A model generated the notes under the pieces. That model was not told the origin of the DNA and made no database searches. It was given only the letters and a program-made list of their open reading frames with translations. The translations under genes and the position numbers were made by a program. A stretch of 64,000 nucleotides of DNA from Xanthostigma xanthostigma (taxonomy: Eukaryota; Arthropoda; Insecta; Raphidioptera; Raphidiidae): assembly GCA_963575645.1 (NCBI GenBank), contig OY754467.1:54035108-54099107 (forward strand). The letters run 5' to 3'. Shown here in pieces: positions 32,696 to 43,317 of the stretch. Position 1 is the first letter of the stretch. Every line of letters begins with the position of its first letter.

Positions 32696-33181
32696 GCATG
32701 GTCGTAAAACGTCGTGTGTCATCCAAAAAAAGTTTCGAACTAAACAAAAAATAAAATTTAACCATCCCCCCTCATTCTTTCCAAGTAACGCCACTGACTT
32801 AGTACTAACTAGAGCACGTAACAAACACATCTAGTGTTGACTAAAAAGTTAAAAGAACTACGAAATGGAATACCTGTATAAAAAATGGAAAAATATTCAA
32901 TGAAGCACCGTTTTAATGACAAGAAGGCTCGGCCATCTTTAAATACAATTTTATCAATGAAATTTCCTTGTTCTCATTATTGATTGGTCAGTTTGTTATC
33001 TTAATTATATTTTGAAAAAATCTTTGACTTATTTTGATAGGGTAATATTTTCGCAAATAGATAATCACTATCTAATTCACAAACAGACGAACGTCTATCA
33101 AAATAATTTATTATTTCAAAACACATCTATCAATATTGAGAGCAACGTTGCCTATTTGTATCTTACAAGCATGGATATCTA
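32696..33181. other. Unassigned DNA
   Basis: Nothing recognised. Confidence 0.4.
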
Positions 33182-33804
33182 TCTTTATATATAAAAATTA
33201 CGTGTCACATGTTTGTCCGCGATGAACTCCTAAACTACTGAACCGATTTTAAATTTGATTTGCACACCGTGTGCAATTCGACCCAACTTGAAAGATAGGA
33301 TAGCTTACATTTCAATTTATAGTCGCAATATTATTTTATTGCAAATTATTTGTCTATTCCTTGACAGTCATAATTATCTGTTAGCTCCAGGATTGAGTGA
33401 ATATTCAATAGATGGCGCAACGAACTTAACAACCATATAAGATGGCGATACCTGTTGACTGGATTGAGTGAATATTCAATAGATGGCGCAACGAACTTAA
33501 CAACCATATATCTAGATCGAGGATGTAAAAAAACTGAATATCGTTTAAAACTGCTCGGCACGACGGCGCAGCCGGAGTGCTCGAAATAGAGCAAGTGTTT
33601 TAAAGACCAGTTATCCACGAATACTTTACGCTATTTTTTTTCGAGCACGACGGCGCAGCCGGAGTGCTCGACATACACACATATACGCCCATGTATATTT
33701 TAAAATAGCTAGCAATTAATAAAATAGATAGATAGATAGATGTTCCAATTAAATTGTTTTATTATTTCACTGTATACGTAGCGAAGCACGTACAGGGCCG
33801 CTAG
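33182..33804 (+). mobile_element. Non-autonomous Helitron (TCTTTATATATAAAAATTACG type)
   Basis: Begins TCTTTATATATAAAAATTAC and ends GCGAAGCACGTACAGGGCCG CTAG (33801-33804), followed by T. Inside are two 50-bp direct copies (33390-33439 and 33461-33510, starting GGATTGAGTGAATATTC) with a 71-bp period. There are two copies of a palindromic 31-mer (33554-33584 and 33641-33671; core CACGACGGCGCAGCCGGAG) and an ATAG microsatellite at 33722-33741. No coding content. Confidence 0.8.
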
Positions 33805-34146
33805 TATAATATATAAAGCAGAAGAGTTTGTTTGTTTGTTTGGTTGAACGCGCTAATCTCAGGAACTACCGGTTCGAATTGAAAAAAAAATTTTTTTTTG
33901 TTGTATAGCCCATTTATCGAGGAAGGCTATAGGCTACATAATATCACGCTACGACCAATAGGAGCGGAGCATCGATGAAAAATGTTGCAAAATGTAAAAT
34001 TTGTCTGTCCGACAAAAACTTTTGAACGGTAACTCCGATCATCATAAAATTTGGACACAACATTCATCTCGGTAAACTAAGATGAATGTGCGAACTCATG
34101 TCCCTCCCTTCCCCATTGGTTCTTTTGCACCCGGGTGAAACCGGGC
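33805..34146 (+). mobile_element. Non-autonomous Helitron, head-to-tail with the previous one
   Basis: Starts directly after the CTAG of the preceding Helitron with TATAATATATAAAGCAGAAG. It runs through GTTGAACGCGCTAATCTCAG, CGAGGAAGGCTATAGGC and TCTCGGTAAACTAAGATG to ACCCGGGTGAAACCGGGC, where it stops without the final GGGACCGCTAG. Confidence 0.8.
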
Positions 34147-34996
34147 TATTACTTAATAAAGAGAGAAAATGAAATTGTTATAAATCTGCAGTTATAGGTT
34201 GTAAATCACGATATTCTTCAGCAAATAAAAGCCAGTTCTGTTAGTATAAGTCAATAAAATATAAAGAAACAACACATGATGCAGCCTACTGTTGAAACTG
34301 AATCATATAATGTAAAATAAAATCAAAGGACATGTAATGAATAAATGAATGAATATAGAGAAGTGGCATTATACCGTATGCCGCTACTTCCCCTGTCCTG
34401 CCGAGTGAGGTGACTTGGGTCCCGAGAGTCCCATAACTCCAGACGCAGTGACGTCGCGGCGAACAGATTCACTATCTCCCTCTCATACTCTACTTGTCCT
34501 TTTGCAATACGAAAATAAAGTTATTATGAAGATATGATATTGTTGGTATATGATTACAGTCTATACACAACTGATTATTCAAATCAAAATAATCTTAAAA
34601 CTAGAATGATCAAAACTTTTATTGGTATAAAAAAATTATGAATTTGTACCAAAAACGCTGTTACTACCAACCATTTTCATTCGCTGGAGATTTTTGTTGT
34701 TGGAACAATAGCTAAAAAATAAATATTTTCTTATGTAACATGTAAGATATATTGTGACACGTTATGGTAGTTAGGATATGAGGAAAAAAAACAAAAGTGT
34801 GTTAAGCTTGGTGTAGAAATTAGCCTATTAATGTTAAGCAAGTTGTTCGTTTCTATACCAAACACTCTTGGGGGCTAAATTAACTGAATGATCTAATTAG
34901 TTTCTATAAAAGCACCTAGCTTTTATAACGTGTCGCAGCGGGGGTATGTCTTGACTCTGTTACAATCAAACCAAACAGATCTCTCTTTATGTACAA
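34147..34996. other. Unassigned DNA with a GC-richer patch
   Basis: 34365-34500 is GC-richer (CCTGTCCTGCCGAGTGAGG, AGTGACGTCGCGGCG) and single-copy in the window, but no gene or repeat signature is visible. Confidence 0.35.
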
Positions 34997-35895
34997 CTAG
35001 CGGTCCCGCCCGGTTTCACCCGGGTGCAAAAGAACCAATGGGGAGGGAGGGACATGAGTATTCACATTCATATTAGTTTACCGAGATTAATGTTGTGTCC
35101 GAATTTCATGATGATCGGAGTTACCGTTCAAAAGTTTGTGTCGGACAGACAAGTTTTGAGTTACATTTTGCAACATTTTTCATTGATTCTCCGCTCCTAT
35201 TGCTCGCAACGTGATATTATATAGCCTATAGCTTTCCTCGATAAATGGGTTATCCAACATTTTTGACGTGATAACGTCTTATAAATTGATGAAACACCAG
35301 CTGCACACACGAAAAAGTGTAACGTTCCGCCTGAGCCTGAGAGTGCAAGCGAGAGCGCGATATAAGCGATAGAGAGGCACGATCGGCAATGGCAATATGG
35401 CGCTAATAATAATTAATAAATGTCATTTTATTTTGTTAAAAATAACTGATCGCCGTCATTATGGATAAAATATGATATTATTCACAACGAATGGAAATGT
35501 ATTGAACAATTAATAGTTTGTACACAAACGCAGCTACATTTTGTATCAAAAACAAATCTTGGGAGATATCTGCATTTCATAACAGCAGCTAAAATAGACG
35601 GTTTGTTAACAAATATATAATATATATACATTCTTTTAAATGTCTTTTATAATTGCTTAAAAAATATGTATTTTGCTTTGGTTGAACAAATTATTAGTCG
35701 GTAAAAATATAGTTTGACAGCTACTAAAATTTAGGTTATGTATTATTAAATACGATATTCGAGCGGAACACGTTATCACGTAAAACTATCGTCCGTAAAC
35801 CGACTTTACAGTCAACCAATTTTATTTTTCAATTCGAACCAGTAGTTCCTGAGATTAGCGCGTTCAACCAAACAAACAAACTCTTCAGCTTTACA
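34997..35895 (-). mobile_element. Non-autonomous Helitron split by a family A insertion
   Basis: On the minus strand the Helitron 3' end (GGGCGGGACCGCTAG, hairpin CACCCGGGTGAAACCGGG) is intact at 34997. Sequence runs to the GGGTTATCCAAC junction at ~35257, is interrupted by a family A element to 35828, and resumes at CAATTCGAACCAG. It ends with CTTCAGCTTTA (~35893), so the extreme 5' end is missing. Unoccupied versions of the junction are at 53977-54223 and 59776-59971. Confidence 0.85.
35258..35828 (+). mobile_element. Family A element inside a Helitron
   Basis: Begins TTTTTGACGTGATAACGTC and ends GACTTTACAGTCAACCAATT. The interior matches 13838-14209 (GAGAGCGCGATATAAGCGAT; AAAAATATGTATTTTGC) and adds a GGCAATATGGCGCTAATAAT region. 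The position in a poly-A/T stretch of the host fits the T-rich target seen elsewhere. Confidence 0.85.
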
Positions 35896-35896
35896 G

Positions 35897-36459
35897 CCAA
35901 TAGCCAGTCGAATCATAAACATAGCTCAAAACTCAAAAGAAAATCTGACAGAACCCCAATCTTTCGTACTATATCTAAGCTACACATACAGACTGGTGGT
36001 AGTTCGAGGTCCGTATGTGAATCCTGTACACGACGCGTGGTTATTTACTGCCTTTTTTTCGCGATACGTGTTCGCCGGATGAACGCGGAGTATGGGGGCT
36101 GGAGGGAGCGCGGGGACGCCTGGTAGCAGAGCGTAGTTGTTTATTTTTTGTGATGTGAGTTGTAACGCGATTTGTACCTACTTTATACCACATATAATAT
36201 AAAGTTAAATTTATGTGCAATGTTACCGTTACAGATATATTGGCCCTTGCCGTGCTGTGCTACATGCTCTACTGATGGGCTTGTGTTGGCTCGAAGCGTG
36301 CCGTGCATGCAGATAATATACTGATGGGCTTATATAGTGGCTAAATATGAACAATGGATCAATTTATACATTTTTTTTACGTTTGTATTTTGAAAACATT
36401 CACTCTATATAAAATATAACCGTTCAAAATTATCACTATACATTCTTCCAATTGTATAT
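35897..36459. other. Unassigned DNA with a GC-rich patch
   Basis: 36000-36130 contains TGTTCGCCGGATGAACGCGG and GGGGGCTGGAGGGAGCGCGG, clearly GC-rich and single-copy here. No splice donor, TATA box or repeat partner was recognised. Confidence 0.35.
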
Positions 36460-36463
36460 ATAT

Positions 36464-36776
36464 TGTAACGGGACGCCACTGGAGGCGACGCCACGTTAGG
36501 CAACAATGTTGGCATTGTTGACGGAACTGCATAGACAACAAGGCGCGCATTGTTGCGCACATTGCTATACCGCACAGAAGCATGCCGAAGCTTTCTAGAA
36601 CGCCGAAGAATGTTCCGGAAGACGGTTGAAGAACTTATATAAACAGCGCTAGCGTGGAAGGCAGGCAGTCAGTCAGAAGTGAGCGTCAGTGACAATGAAC
36701 AGTGCAGCGCGACATAAATAAATAAGTGTTCTAAATAAATTATTATTATTATTTATTTATTTAATTCTTCAGCACA
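36464..36776 (+). mobile_element. Probable Ty3/gypsy-type solo LTR
   Basis: 313 bp from TGTAACGGGACGCC to TTCTTCAGCACA, i.e. TG...CA ends, flanked by ATAT on both sides (4-bp duplication, but low-complexity). The interior has LTR regulatory order: a GC-rich U3, a heat-shock-element array (36592-36621), the TATA box TTATATAAA at 36635, initiator-like TCAGTCAGT motifs ~30 bp downstream, then AATAAATAAG and AATAAAT signals. No internal coding region adjoins it, so it would be a solo LTR. The alternative is a cellular heat-shock promoter; the TG/CA ends and duplication favour the LTR. Confidence 0.6.
36592..36643 (+). promoter_or_regulatory. Heat-shock element array and TATA box
   Basis: Six contiguous 5-bp units: TTTCT AGAAC GCCGA AGAAT GTTCC GGAAG. 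Five of the six follow the alternating nTTCn/nGAAn pattern in register, the last three giving a perfect trimeric HSE. The TATA box TTATATAAA begins 14 bp later. This is the arrangement bound by the heat-shock factor HSF. Confidence 0.65.
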
Positions 36777-36780
36777 ATAT

Positions 36781-37751
36781 ACAAATTTATATAATATGCA
36801 AGAGAGGATTTTCTGTCCAACTTGGGAAACCAGTACTATAGGGCAGGAATATATATAGAGATAAATAGACATCTGTGAGATATAAATATTTGGTGTACAT
36901 AGTAGTTTAGTGTTATTATTGTTGTTTTAGAATTCGTTTGTTGTTCGTTATTTATTACCTATTTCATTTTTTTTTCATTATTATTAGAAAAGTACTTTTT
37001 AGTTAGTTTTTGTTGACTTGCTTTTGTAAATTAATGCTCTAGTGGATTCAAATGTTTCAAAACAAATGAAAAAAATAATATAAAAAAATTGGCCAAGTTT
37101 CAAATTTTTTAAAGTTAAATTCCGATAGAAAACACTGAGTGCAAAGTGCAAAAAATCATGTTCCGTAATTATTCGAGCACCTACTTTAGAATTGAGATAG
37201 GGAGTTTAAATTTGGCTATTTTCGGAAAATACCGGTTTAAGGATTATTCTAGTGGTCTGTAATTAGTATACATACAAAAAAAATATTATTATCTGTCTCC
37301 TATGTCCATTTTGCATGTCGGATACTATATAGTTAAATATAATGTAGCTATAAAATGTTTGTGCGAAAAAATTATTATTGTTACAGGTTGTTTCCCGAGT
37401 TCATTTTTTTTTATTTATTTTTCTTTTTTAACACTGCAAGCCAGCAGGAGCACATGTATAAACGTAATACATACTATAAAATATTGTGTCGTTATTAATA
37501 ATGATTTAAAGCGATCATTTATTCGCTCATTACTTGATATTACACAAATTGAAACGCTTATAAGCACATACCTAAACGAAAACATTAAACAATTTCTTTA
37601 TAATGCCTATAAAACCAAATTCCAGACCTTTAACACACAGATTTTTCCATTCAACCATTAATATAATACTTGAACGTATGTTAATATTCAATTCATCACT
37701 AAAAAAACTATTTACAAATTATTATTGTTTAAACTGGTTTCAATAAAAAAT
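36781..37751. other. Unassigned AT-rich DNA
   Basis: The 119-codon plus-strand frame at 37302-37661 is the longest in this part. Its translation is low in complexity and rich in I, F and Y, without a recognisable domain, and is likely chance. Confidence 0.35.
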
Positions 37752-37812
37752 CTGAGGTTAGCGTGCTGGTCTTTGAATCAAACTGTCGTGGGTTCAAATC
37801 CCACTATCGTTT
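37752..37812 (+). pseudogene. tRNA-Gln-like fragment
   Basis: A-box-like TTAGCGTGCTGG, CTTTGAATC in anticodon position (TTG, Gln), and a perfect T arm (GTGGG TTCAAAT CCCAC) with an intact B box GGTTCAAATCC. The acceptor stem is absent. Probably a tRNA-derived SINE head or pseudogene. Confidence 0.45.
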
Positions 37813-37869
37813 AATGATGTCGTTTGATATGTAATCTGATGTAGGAATTTAATGAACGGAAGATAAAAT

Positions 37870-38060
37870 ACTCTGGTGTGTGTGCAGTCACAGTCGACAG
37901 CAATTTACCGATCAGACTATATACAAACGACACGGTACGTTACATTGTGCGTATGCGACGTCACCAGGAATAGGGAGGCGCCCGGCCCGTTACTCCCGCG
38001 GGACACCGATGCTGTGATTGCTGCCCATCTGGCCGTGCAGAGCTGTTATGATTTTAAATT
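37870..38060. other. GC-richer single-copy pocket
   Basis: About 190 bp with higher G+C (GGGAGGCGCCCGGCCCGTTA) and an open 66-codon frame. No splice signals or family were recognised. It may be an exon or regulatory remnant; nothing proves it. Confidence 0.25.
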
Positions 38061-38180
38061 ATATCCACCATCATAAGCCAATATTACCTACCTACATGAC
38101 GAATGCTGCTTATATTGGGATAAATGACACAATTGTCGGCCCGGGCTATATTTAAATCATTAATTAAAATCTTTGATTAA

Positions 38181-38388
38181 CGTCTGAATAGAACTCTTCA
38201 AGTAAATAAAATTGTCGACCAATTTTTCTCAGATTGTAATATAAATTATATATATGGGCAAACAAAAAGAGCGCTTAAAACACGTGTTAAAGAGCATCAA
38301 AACAATTATAAACTACTCCCTGATAAACATAATGTCGTAACTAAGCATAAAATTGATTACGAAAAAAAAGCTACGCTGAGCTACGTAA
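38181..38388 (+). pseudogene. GIY-YIG endonuclease remnant, Penelope type
   Basis: The frame opens after a stop at 38178-38180 and reads ...LQVNKIVDQFFSDCN, then NYIYGQTKRALKTRVKEH and KLLPDKHNVVTKHKIDY. The Y-(I/V)-Y/G-x-Q-T-K-R-x-L-x-x-R-x-x-E-H pattern, followed by a late conserved H, is that of the GIY-YIG endonuclease domain at the C terminus of Penelope-like retroelements. Stops lie just upstream, there is no reverse-transcriptase region, and a family C element interrupts the sequence at 38389. It is therefore a dead fragment. A stand-alone homing-type nuclease is a less likely reading. Confidence 0.55.
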
Positions 38389-38528
38389 TTACACGCTTCA
38401 TATTAACTTCACTTGTAAGTTTGTATGTAGGTATGTATGTAAGTATGTATGTTTGTTTGTAACCTTCGTTTGGACTACGCAGCAAGTAGTTTATTACTGT
38501 AGTATAATATGCCAGCACTGTAACTACA

Positions 38529-38615
38529 GTGGTTAGCCGTGCGGTCTGAGGCACGGGTCTTCGCTGACGTCAACTCTCGGAGTCACGGCTCGTGGGTTCT
38601 AATCCCGTCCAAGCC
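38529..38615 (+). pseudogene. Class II tRNA-like head of family C copy 3
   Basis: GGTTAGCCGTGCGGTCTGAG (A-box region), a variable arm with GCTGACGTCAAC, and GTGGGTTCTAATCCCG as B box. It resembles Leu/Ser-type tRNA in length and box spacing, but the acceptor stem does not close. Confidence 0.55.
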
Positions 38616-38814
38616 GAAAAAAAAATTGTTTTTTTTTCGGAAAATTTTTGACAATAAATCGAACTAAAAAGTGGAAAATAAATATAGTTTAAAAAAAAAA
38701 CTAAAAAACACGCTTTATATCAAACTAAAAAGTGAAAAATAAATATTGTTTAAAAAAAATTAAAAAACACGCTTTATATCGAACTAAAGAGTAAAAAATA
38801 TTTTTTTTAAAATA

Positions 38815-38957
38815 AGCTTAAAACAATAATGAATAAAAAATACTAGTATTATTGTGAAAAAAGTGTGGGGCGCTTTGTTCCACATTTTCGTACATCAAGC
38901 GCCCCACGTTTTTTTCACAATAATACTAGTATTTTTTATTCATTATTGTTTTAAGCT
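38815..38957. repeat. Long hairpin of family C copy 3
   Basis: Arms of ~60 bp (AAGCTTAAAACAATAATGA ... GTGGGGCGCT and complement) around TTGTTCCACATTTTCGTACA plus three bases. In element orientation this loop agrees with copy 2 and is inverted relative to copy 1. Confidence 0.9.
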
Positions 38958-39030
38958 TATTTTAAAAAAAATATTTTTTACTTTTTAGTTCGATATAAAG
39001 CGTGTTTTTTGTTTTTTTTTAAACTATTTT

Positions 39031-39751
39031 TTTTTCTTGTATTTTATTTGACACAATATATTGTATTATATACAACGAATATCAGTGAAGTATTTGGTTA
39101 GGAAATTTTCATGGCTTTTTGGATCTAAGAAAGCAGTAATTTTTTATAATTTTGCTTTATTCTTACGTATTTTTGTTTGATTGTTATTTTCTTCGATTAA
39201 TACATTTTAATAAAAGCTTGTTTTTAAAATGTTTTTGACTTATATTTGATTATTGTCCGATTAACTATTTGAAAACCACCGCCATGCTCTTGTTGGAAGT
39301 AGTTTTTTTTCTGTCAAGCGATATTATATTTTATGTGTATCAGCATGGACATTGGACAGTTACATAATTGATTGCCGATTATTGGAACCTCCCACCTACA
39401 TAAATATGTATCAGTGTATTGTTATTTTTGCGGTCGGATATTTCATTTCACGCTGGCAATCTATAAAGCGAAAACGATTTTTTTTCTATTAATATTTTAT
39501 TGAGAGTTGTTTTTTTTTCACCTCCTCATACAAATATCTACCCTTCATTATATTATGTTGGAACAGTATAATAAATTTTGATTAAATTAATGATTCGTTA
39601 CTATAGAATGTGTCATAACATAGTGATGGTCCGGTAGAAGGGGTATAAAAAAAATTAAATGGAATTTTAAATTAAAACAACTGACTGTATGAAAAATTCG
39701 GTTAAAGTGTACGGGCCACTATAGGCAATGCAATCAGGTCTTTTCAAGTTG
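39031..39751. other. Unassigned AT-rich DNA
   Basis: Nothing recognised. Confidence 0.4.
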
Positions 39752-39759
39752 ATATGAAG

Positions 39760-40876
39760 CAACGTTGCCAGACGTCTCGATTTTGGCGGGACGTCCCGAT
39801 TTTAAAATCAAAATTAAATGTCCCGCGCGGGACAGGCTCAGTCCCGCTTTTCGGGGATAACTTTAAAAGAAGTTAAATCTTCACAGAATTATCATGAATA
39901 AGTAATTCTTATAAATAATTATTCTCTTATTGTAAGTTGCAATATTTTGTAACACTCACTCCACAGACTATTGTTTGAAACGCCATATTTTTCTAATGAA
40001 TAAAACTTTTTTGATTTTGATTTCTGTTTTTTTTTTTCTTTATTCTGAAGACGAAAAAGACTCAACTATTTAACGATAGGGTAAATCTGATTTAAAATAT
40101 TATATTTTTGACGTGATAACGTCTTATAAATTGATGAATCACCAATATTATAAATTGATAAAACACCGGCTGCATGTACGAAAAAGTGTAACGCGTAACG
40201 CATAACGCGTAACGTTCCGCCTGACCCTGTGCGTGCTTTTTGCTAATTTCTCGCTCAATTTAAATCAGATCGGTTTGAAACCAGTCTTAAACGAAAGAGG
40301 AGAACATTTTACATAGATTTCGTATAACAGAATTTGCCTAAACAGTTTTTTTATACAAATTTATATAGAAAAATAGCTGTATAAATGCAACATGAAAACG
40401 GCTGCATTTCTAATGTTTAATTCAATTTTTTGACATTAGTATTTTGTGAAATGCAACGCCTTCTAAGTTAAGTATTGGAATAACTAATTATTATTAGAAC
40501 ATAATACTTTGTAAGTTGCAAACGTCACTTTTGACATTTCTTATCATTCCGACACCAAGGATAAGCGGATTGAAACCAAATTTTGGGAGGTTTAGGTTAT
40601 GTATTACGGAATACGTTATCACGTAAAACTATCGTCCGTAAACCGACTTTACAGACAACCAATTTTTTTATTAAAATACATTTTCTATGGCTATTTTTGC
40701 TATCTATTGTCACGTAAACGTAATTTTAATTCAAATAAAAAGATAAATAGGTATTTGAAAACTTCTGATTATATACGTTTTTTTTACTATGTCCCGCTTT
40801 CGACGAAAGAATCCCGCTGTTTTCACTCAAAGAGTTCCAAAATCCCGACTTGGCAAAAAAAAAACTGGCAACGCTG
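39760..40876 (+). mobile_element. hAT MITE P, copy 1, split by family A
   Basis: Ends CAACGTTGCCAGACG and CTGGCAACGCTG with a perfect 8-bp target duplication ATATGAAG (39752-39759, 40877-40884). The family A insertion occupies 40105-40669; without it the element is ~550 bp and collinear with 57868-58402. Internal marks are GACGTCCCGATTTTAAAATC, GTCCCGCGCGGGACAG and GGTATTTGAAAACTTCTGA. Confidence 0.9.
40105..40669 (+). mobile_element. Family A element inside hAT MITE P
   Basis: Same subtype as 4041-4702, minus ~55 internal bp. Comparison with the empty site in the other P copy (58180-58200) shows that the inserted block runs from (TTTTT)GACGTGATAACG to ACAGACAACCAA(TT). The target was a run of T, so the exact duplication is hidden but can be no more than a few T. 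It has the CGTAACGCGTAACG repeat variant near its left end. Confidence 0.9.
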
Positions 40877-40884
40877 ATATGAAG

Positions 40885-41721
40885 GGATGTGAGTAACTTC
40901 CAGATGATCGGCTCCAGGCATCCTGTTATTTCAATGTCTTATGTGATATTGTAACAACATGATTACTTTGACTAGATGCTGCAGCATCGCCTTACCTGAC
41001 TCGTTAGCTTTAATTGAAATGCTCTTAATGAATAGGTTATAGATAATTAATGATCCAGATTTTTTCATGGGTCAGGAAAAATAAATGAGACGTGACGTGG
41101 TTATTTTAAATTTTATCTTGATAAATGCAATAAATTACAATAAACAACGAAAGAAAATAATATTGTTGTTGGGAAATTTCATACAAATTTTCAAATAAAA
41201 TTTTCGTTAAATGAATTAATTAATCGAGAGTCTACTTTATGCTAATTGCAGCGCTTGATTCACACTGTATACGAAAGGCAAGCATCAAAGCCGATCATCT
41301 GTTGTTATCCAGGATTAGAAGCACAAACTGATTTGATGTGTTGATAATCAATATGTTCAGCGTTATGTTCGCTTGTTGCCTGGTCCCTTCGCCCCATACA
41401 GCGCAAAAGGGGGAACACAAAACCGCATGTTGATCACTCAGGTTTGCGTAATGTCAATCTGAACAAGATTTCTAACGTATACGCCAATAATTTCTCGAAA
41501 TTCAAAAAATGCACCTCCTCAAAGTATTGGAAAAAAAAGTGGGTCATAATGTATATAATTGACGTTTGTAACCAATTTTAATTATTGGATCAGCAATAAA
41601 TTATTATCTATCTATCTATCTATTGCATTAAAGTGGGGGTTCAGTACGATAACTTGATTTGCCAAAATTTTGACTTTTTTGTTTAAGTCATAGAAAACAC
41701 TAAATTTTGACGTTCGCCGAC
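40885..41721. other. Unassigned DNA
   Basis: Nothing firm. A TATC microsatellite is at 41607-41629. Confidence 0.4.
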
Positions 41722-42387
41722 ATTTTTACCATTCCAGCCCACAAGTGGGGAATGGTAAGTACTAGTTTAGGTCAAAAATCACTTTTCAAAAATTTTACAA
41801 TATCTTTCCGTTTTGAGGTCCCCCGAATCCAAAAAACACATTTTTGAAAAAACTCTGTGCGTCTGTTAGTCTGTGAACACGATACAGGTCAAACGGATGA
41901 GCGGATTGAAACCAAATTTTGGGAGGATGTTTGGTATGCAAATATGAAGAGCCCTATTGTTTTTGGGGAAAATTGGCGCATGCGCAGACGAGATATATGC
42001 TATAACGGTGTTTTTAATATAATAATGGTATACTTTTCATAACGTCTTATTATTCTATTCATTTTTTCAAGAAAGTTTTGTTAAAACATTTTTTTTTCTT
42101 AACTTTACAGTTTCGGAAATATTTTGAAAATAAAAAAAAACAGCCCGCTTTTTTTGTTTTATGGATCTGTCAGAAATAAACTAGTTCGGCGTGCTTTGAT
42201 TAATTTTTACATGACGTGGAACATATTATGTAGATAAGCATGGCAACGAATAGTTAATATCATTGAATACTAGCCATTACCCGCGTCACCTCACGCGATA
42301 TCAGAAATGTTATTTTCTTTATTATAATCAAATGTCAACATTTTTGAAGTTGGAATGGTCCCGTCGCCCAATTGGCTGGAATTTTTT
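41722..42387 (+). mobile_element. Family F non-autonomous element, copy 2
   Basis: Collinear with 1943-2605. The start CCATTCCAGCCCACAAGTGG GGAATGG is itself a hairpin here, better preserved than in copy 1. It ends CCCAATTGGCTGGAATTTTT. Confidence 0.8.
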
Positions 42388-43309
42388 TATCTACATTTAA
42401 AAGCTGTCACGTTTAGGTGTTTTGTGGTGTTATTATGAACTAGAAAGCGATATTTTTACTGTCAAATTTACAAAGCCATTCATATGAAACACGCAAATTA
42501 TATGAGAAAATTATTTAACATTTAATTTTTTAACACCACAAAACACCAAAATTCGAGTTAAAAACGCATGTTTTCTAATATAAATAATTTAAATACTATT
42601 TTAATTTTAGATAAACAAATAGACCTGTCAGACATCAATTCATTTAATAGAGATTATCACTTTTCCTATCAAACATGAAAGAATGAAGGGCTTTCGAACC
42701 CACAAAACAAAATCACCTATTTAATAGTCAACTGGCAAGCACTAGATTGTAATAAATGATAAATAATGCCCATTAATAAACCTCTAACACATGTACGACA
42801 ATATCTGCAGACTATATAGCTGACGAGGAGTTCCCTAAGGACAATAGATCCTATGGGACTCAACCCGCGGCACAACCGACAGGGTGGCATATGGCCAAAT
42901 GAATATATATGCAATGCGATGTTGTTTCGTTATTCAACTGCTACATTGTAATGAAACAATTGACGTCGCGTCCTGCATTTGTTATTTTGTTGACGTAACT
43001 TTATGATGTCGTATATAAAATGATGATAAGAATATTATTATCGTTATTAAAATTGTAATTAAAATTATGAATGAAAAACATCCTACACGACCGGCCACAG
43101 TTTTTTTCATGCTATTTCAGTAAATAATGAAGCATAAATATGAAACAAACGAAGGTCAGGGTATAACAAAAATGTAGTTGATAAGTGTTTCTTTGTTTAT
43201 TTTCTATTATAAGATTCTAGAATAATTTTAAAGAATAGCTTCTGTTGCTACATTATTAAAACACCCATTGTTACATGTCTATATTAGAAAAATTTACTTC
43301 TCAAACAAT
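42388..43309. other. Unassigned DNA
   Basis: Nothing recognised. AAACACCAAAATTCGAG near 42543 and TTTAGGTGTTTTGTGGTGTT near 42413 form a weak inverted pair. Confidence 0.35.
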
Positions 43310-43317
43310 GTCACCAT

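Larger units (their letters stand above)
38389..39030 (+). mobile_element. Family C tRNA-headed hairpin element, copy 3
   Basis: Full plan in plus orientation: ACACGCTTCATATTAACTTC end, TATGTATG-rich stretch, tRNA-like head (38529-38615), two tandem ~70-bp units with ACACGCTTTATAT, the long hairpin (38815-38957), then a closing inverted ATATAAAGCGTGT. It is inserted in the Penelope-type remnant. Confidence 0.8.

Noticed and set aside
37302-37661. 119-codon frame near the Penelope-type remnant, possible retroelement protein
   Set aside because: It is hydrophobic, AT-driven and has no reverse-transcriptase motif. It is not continuous with the GIY-YIG frame.
40990-41010. CAG|GTAAGG-like donor on the minus strand
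   Set aside because: No convincing acceptor or open exon is associated with it.
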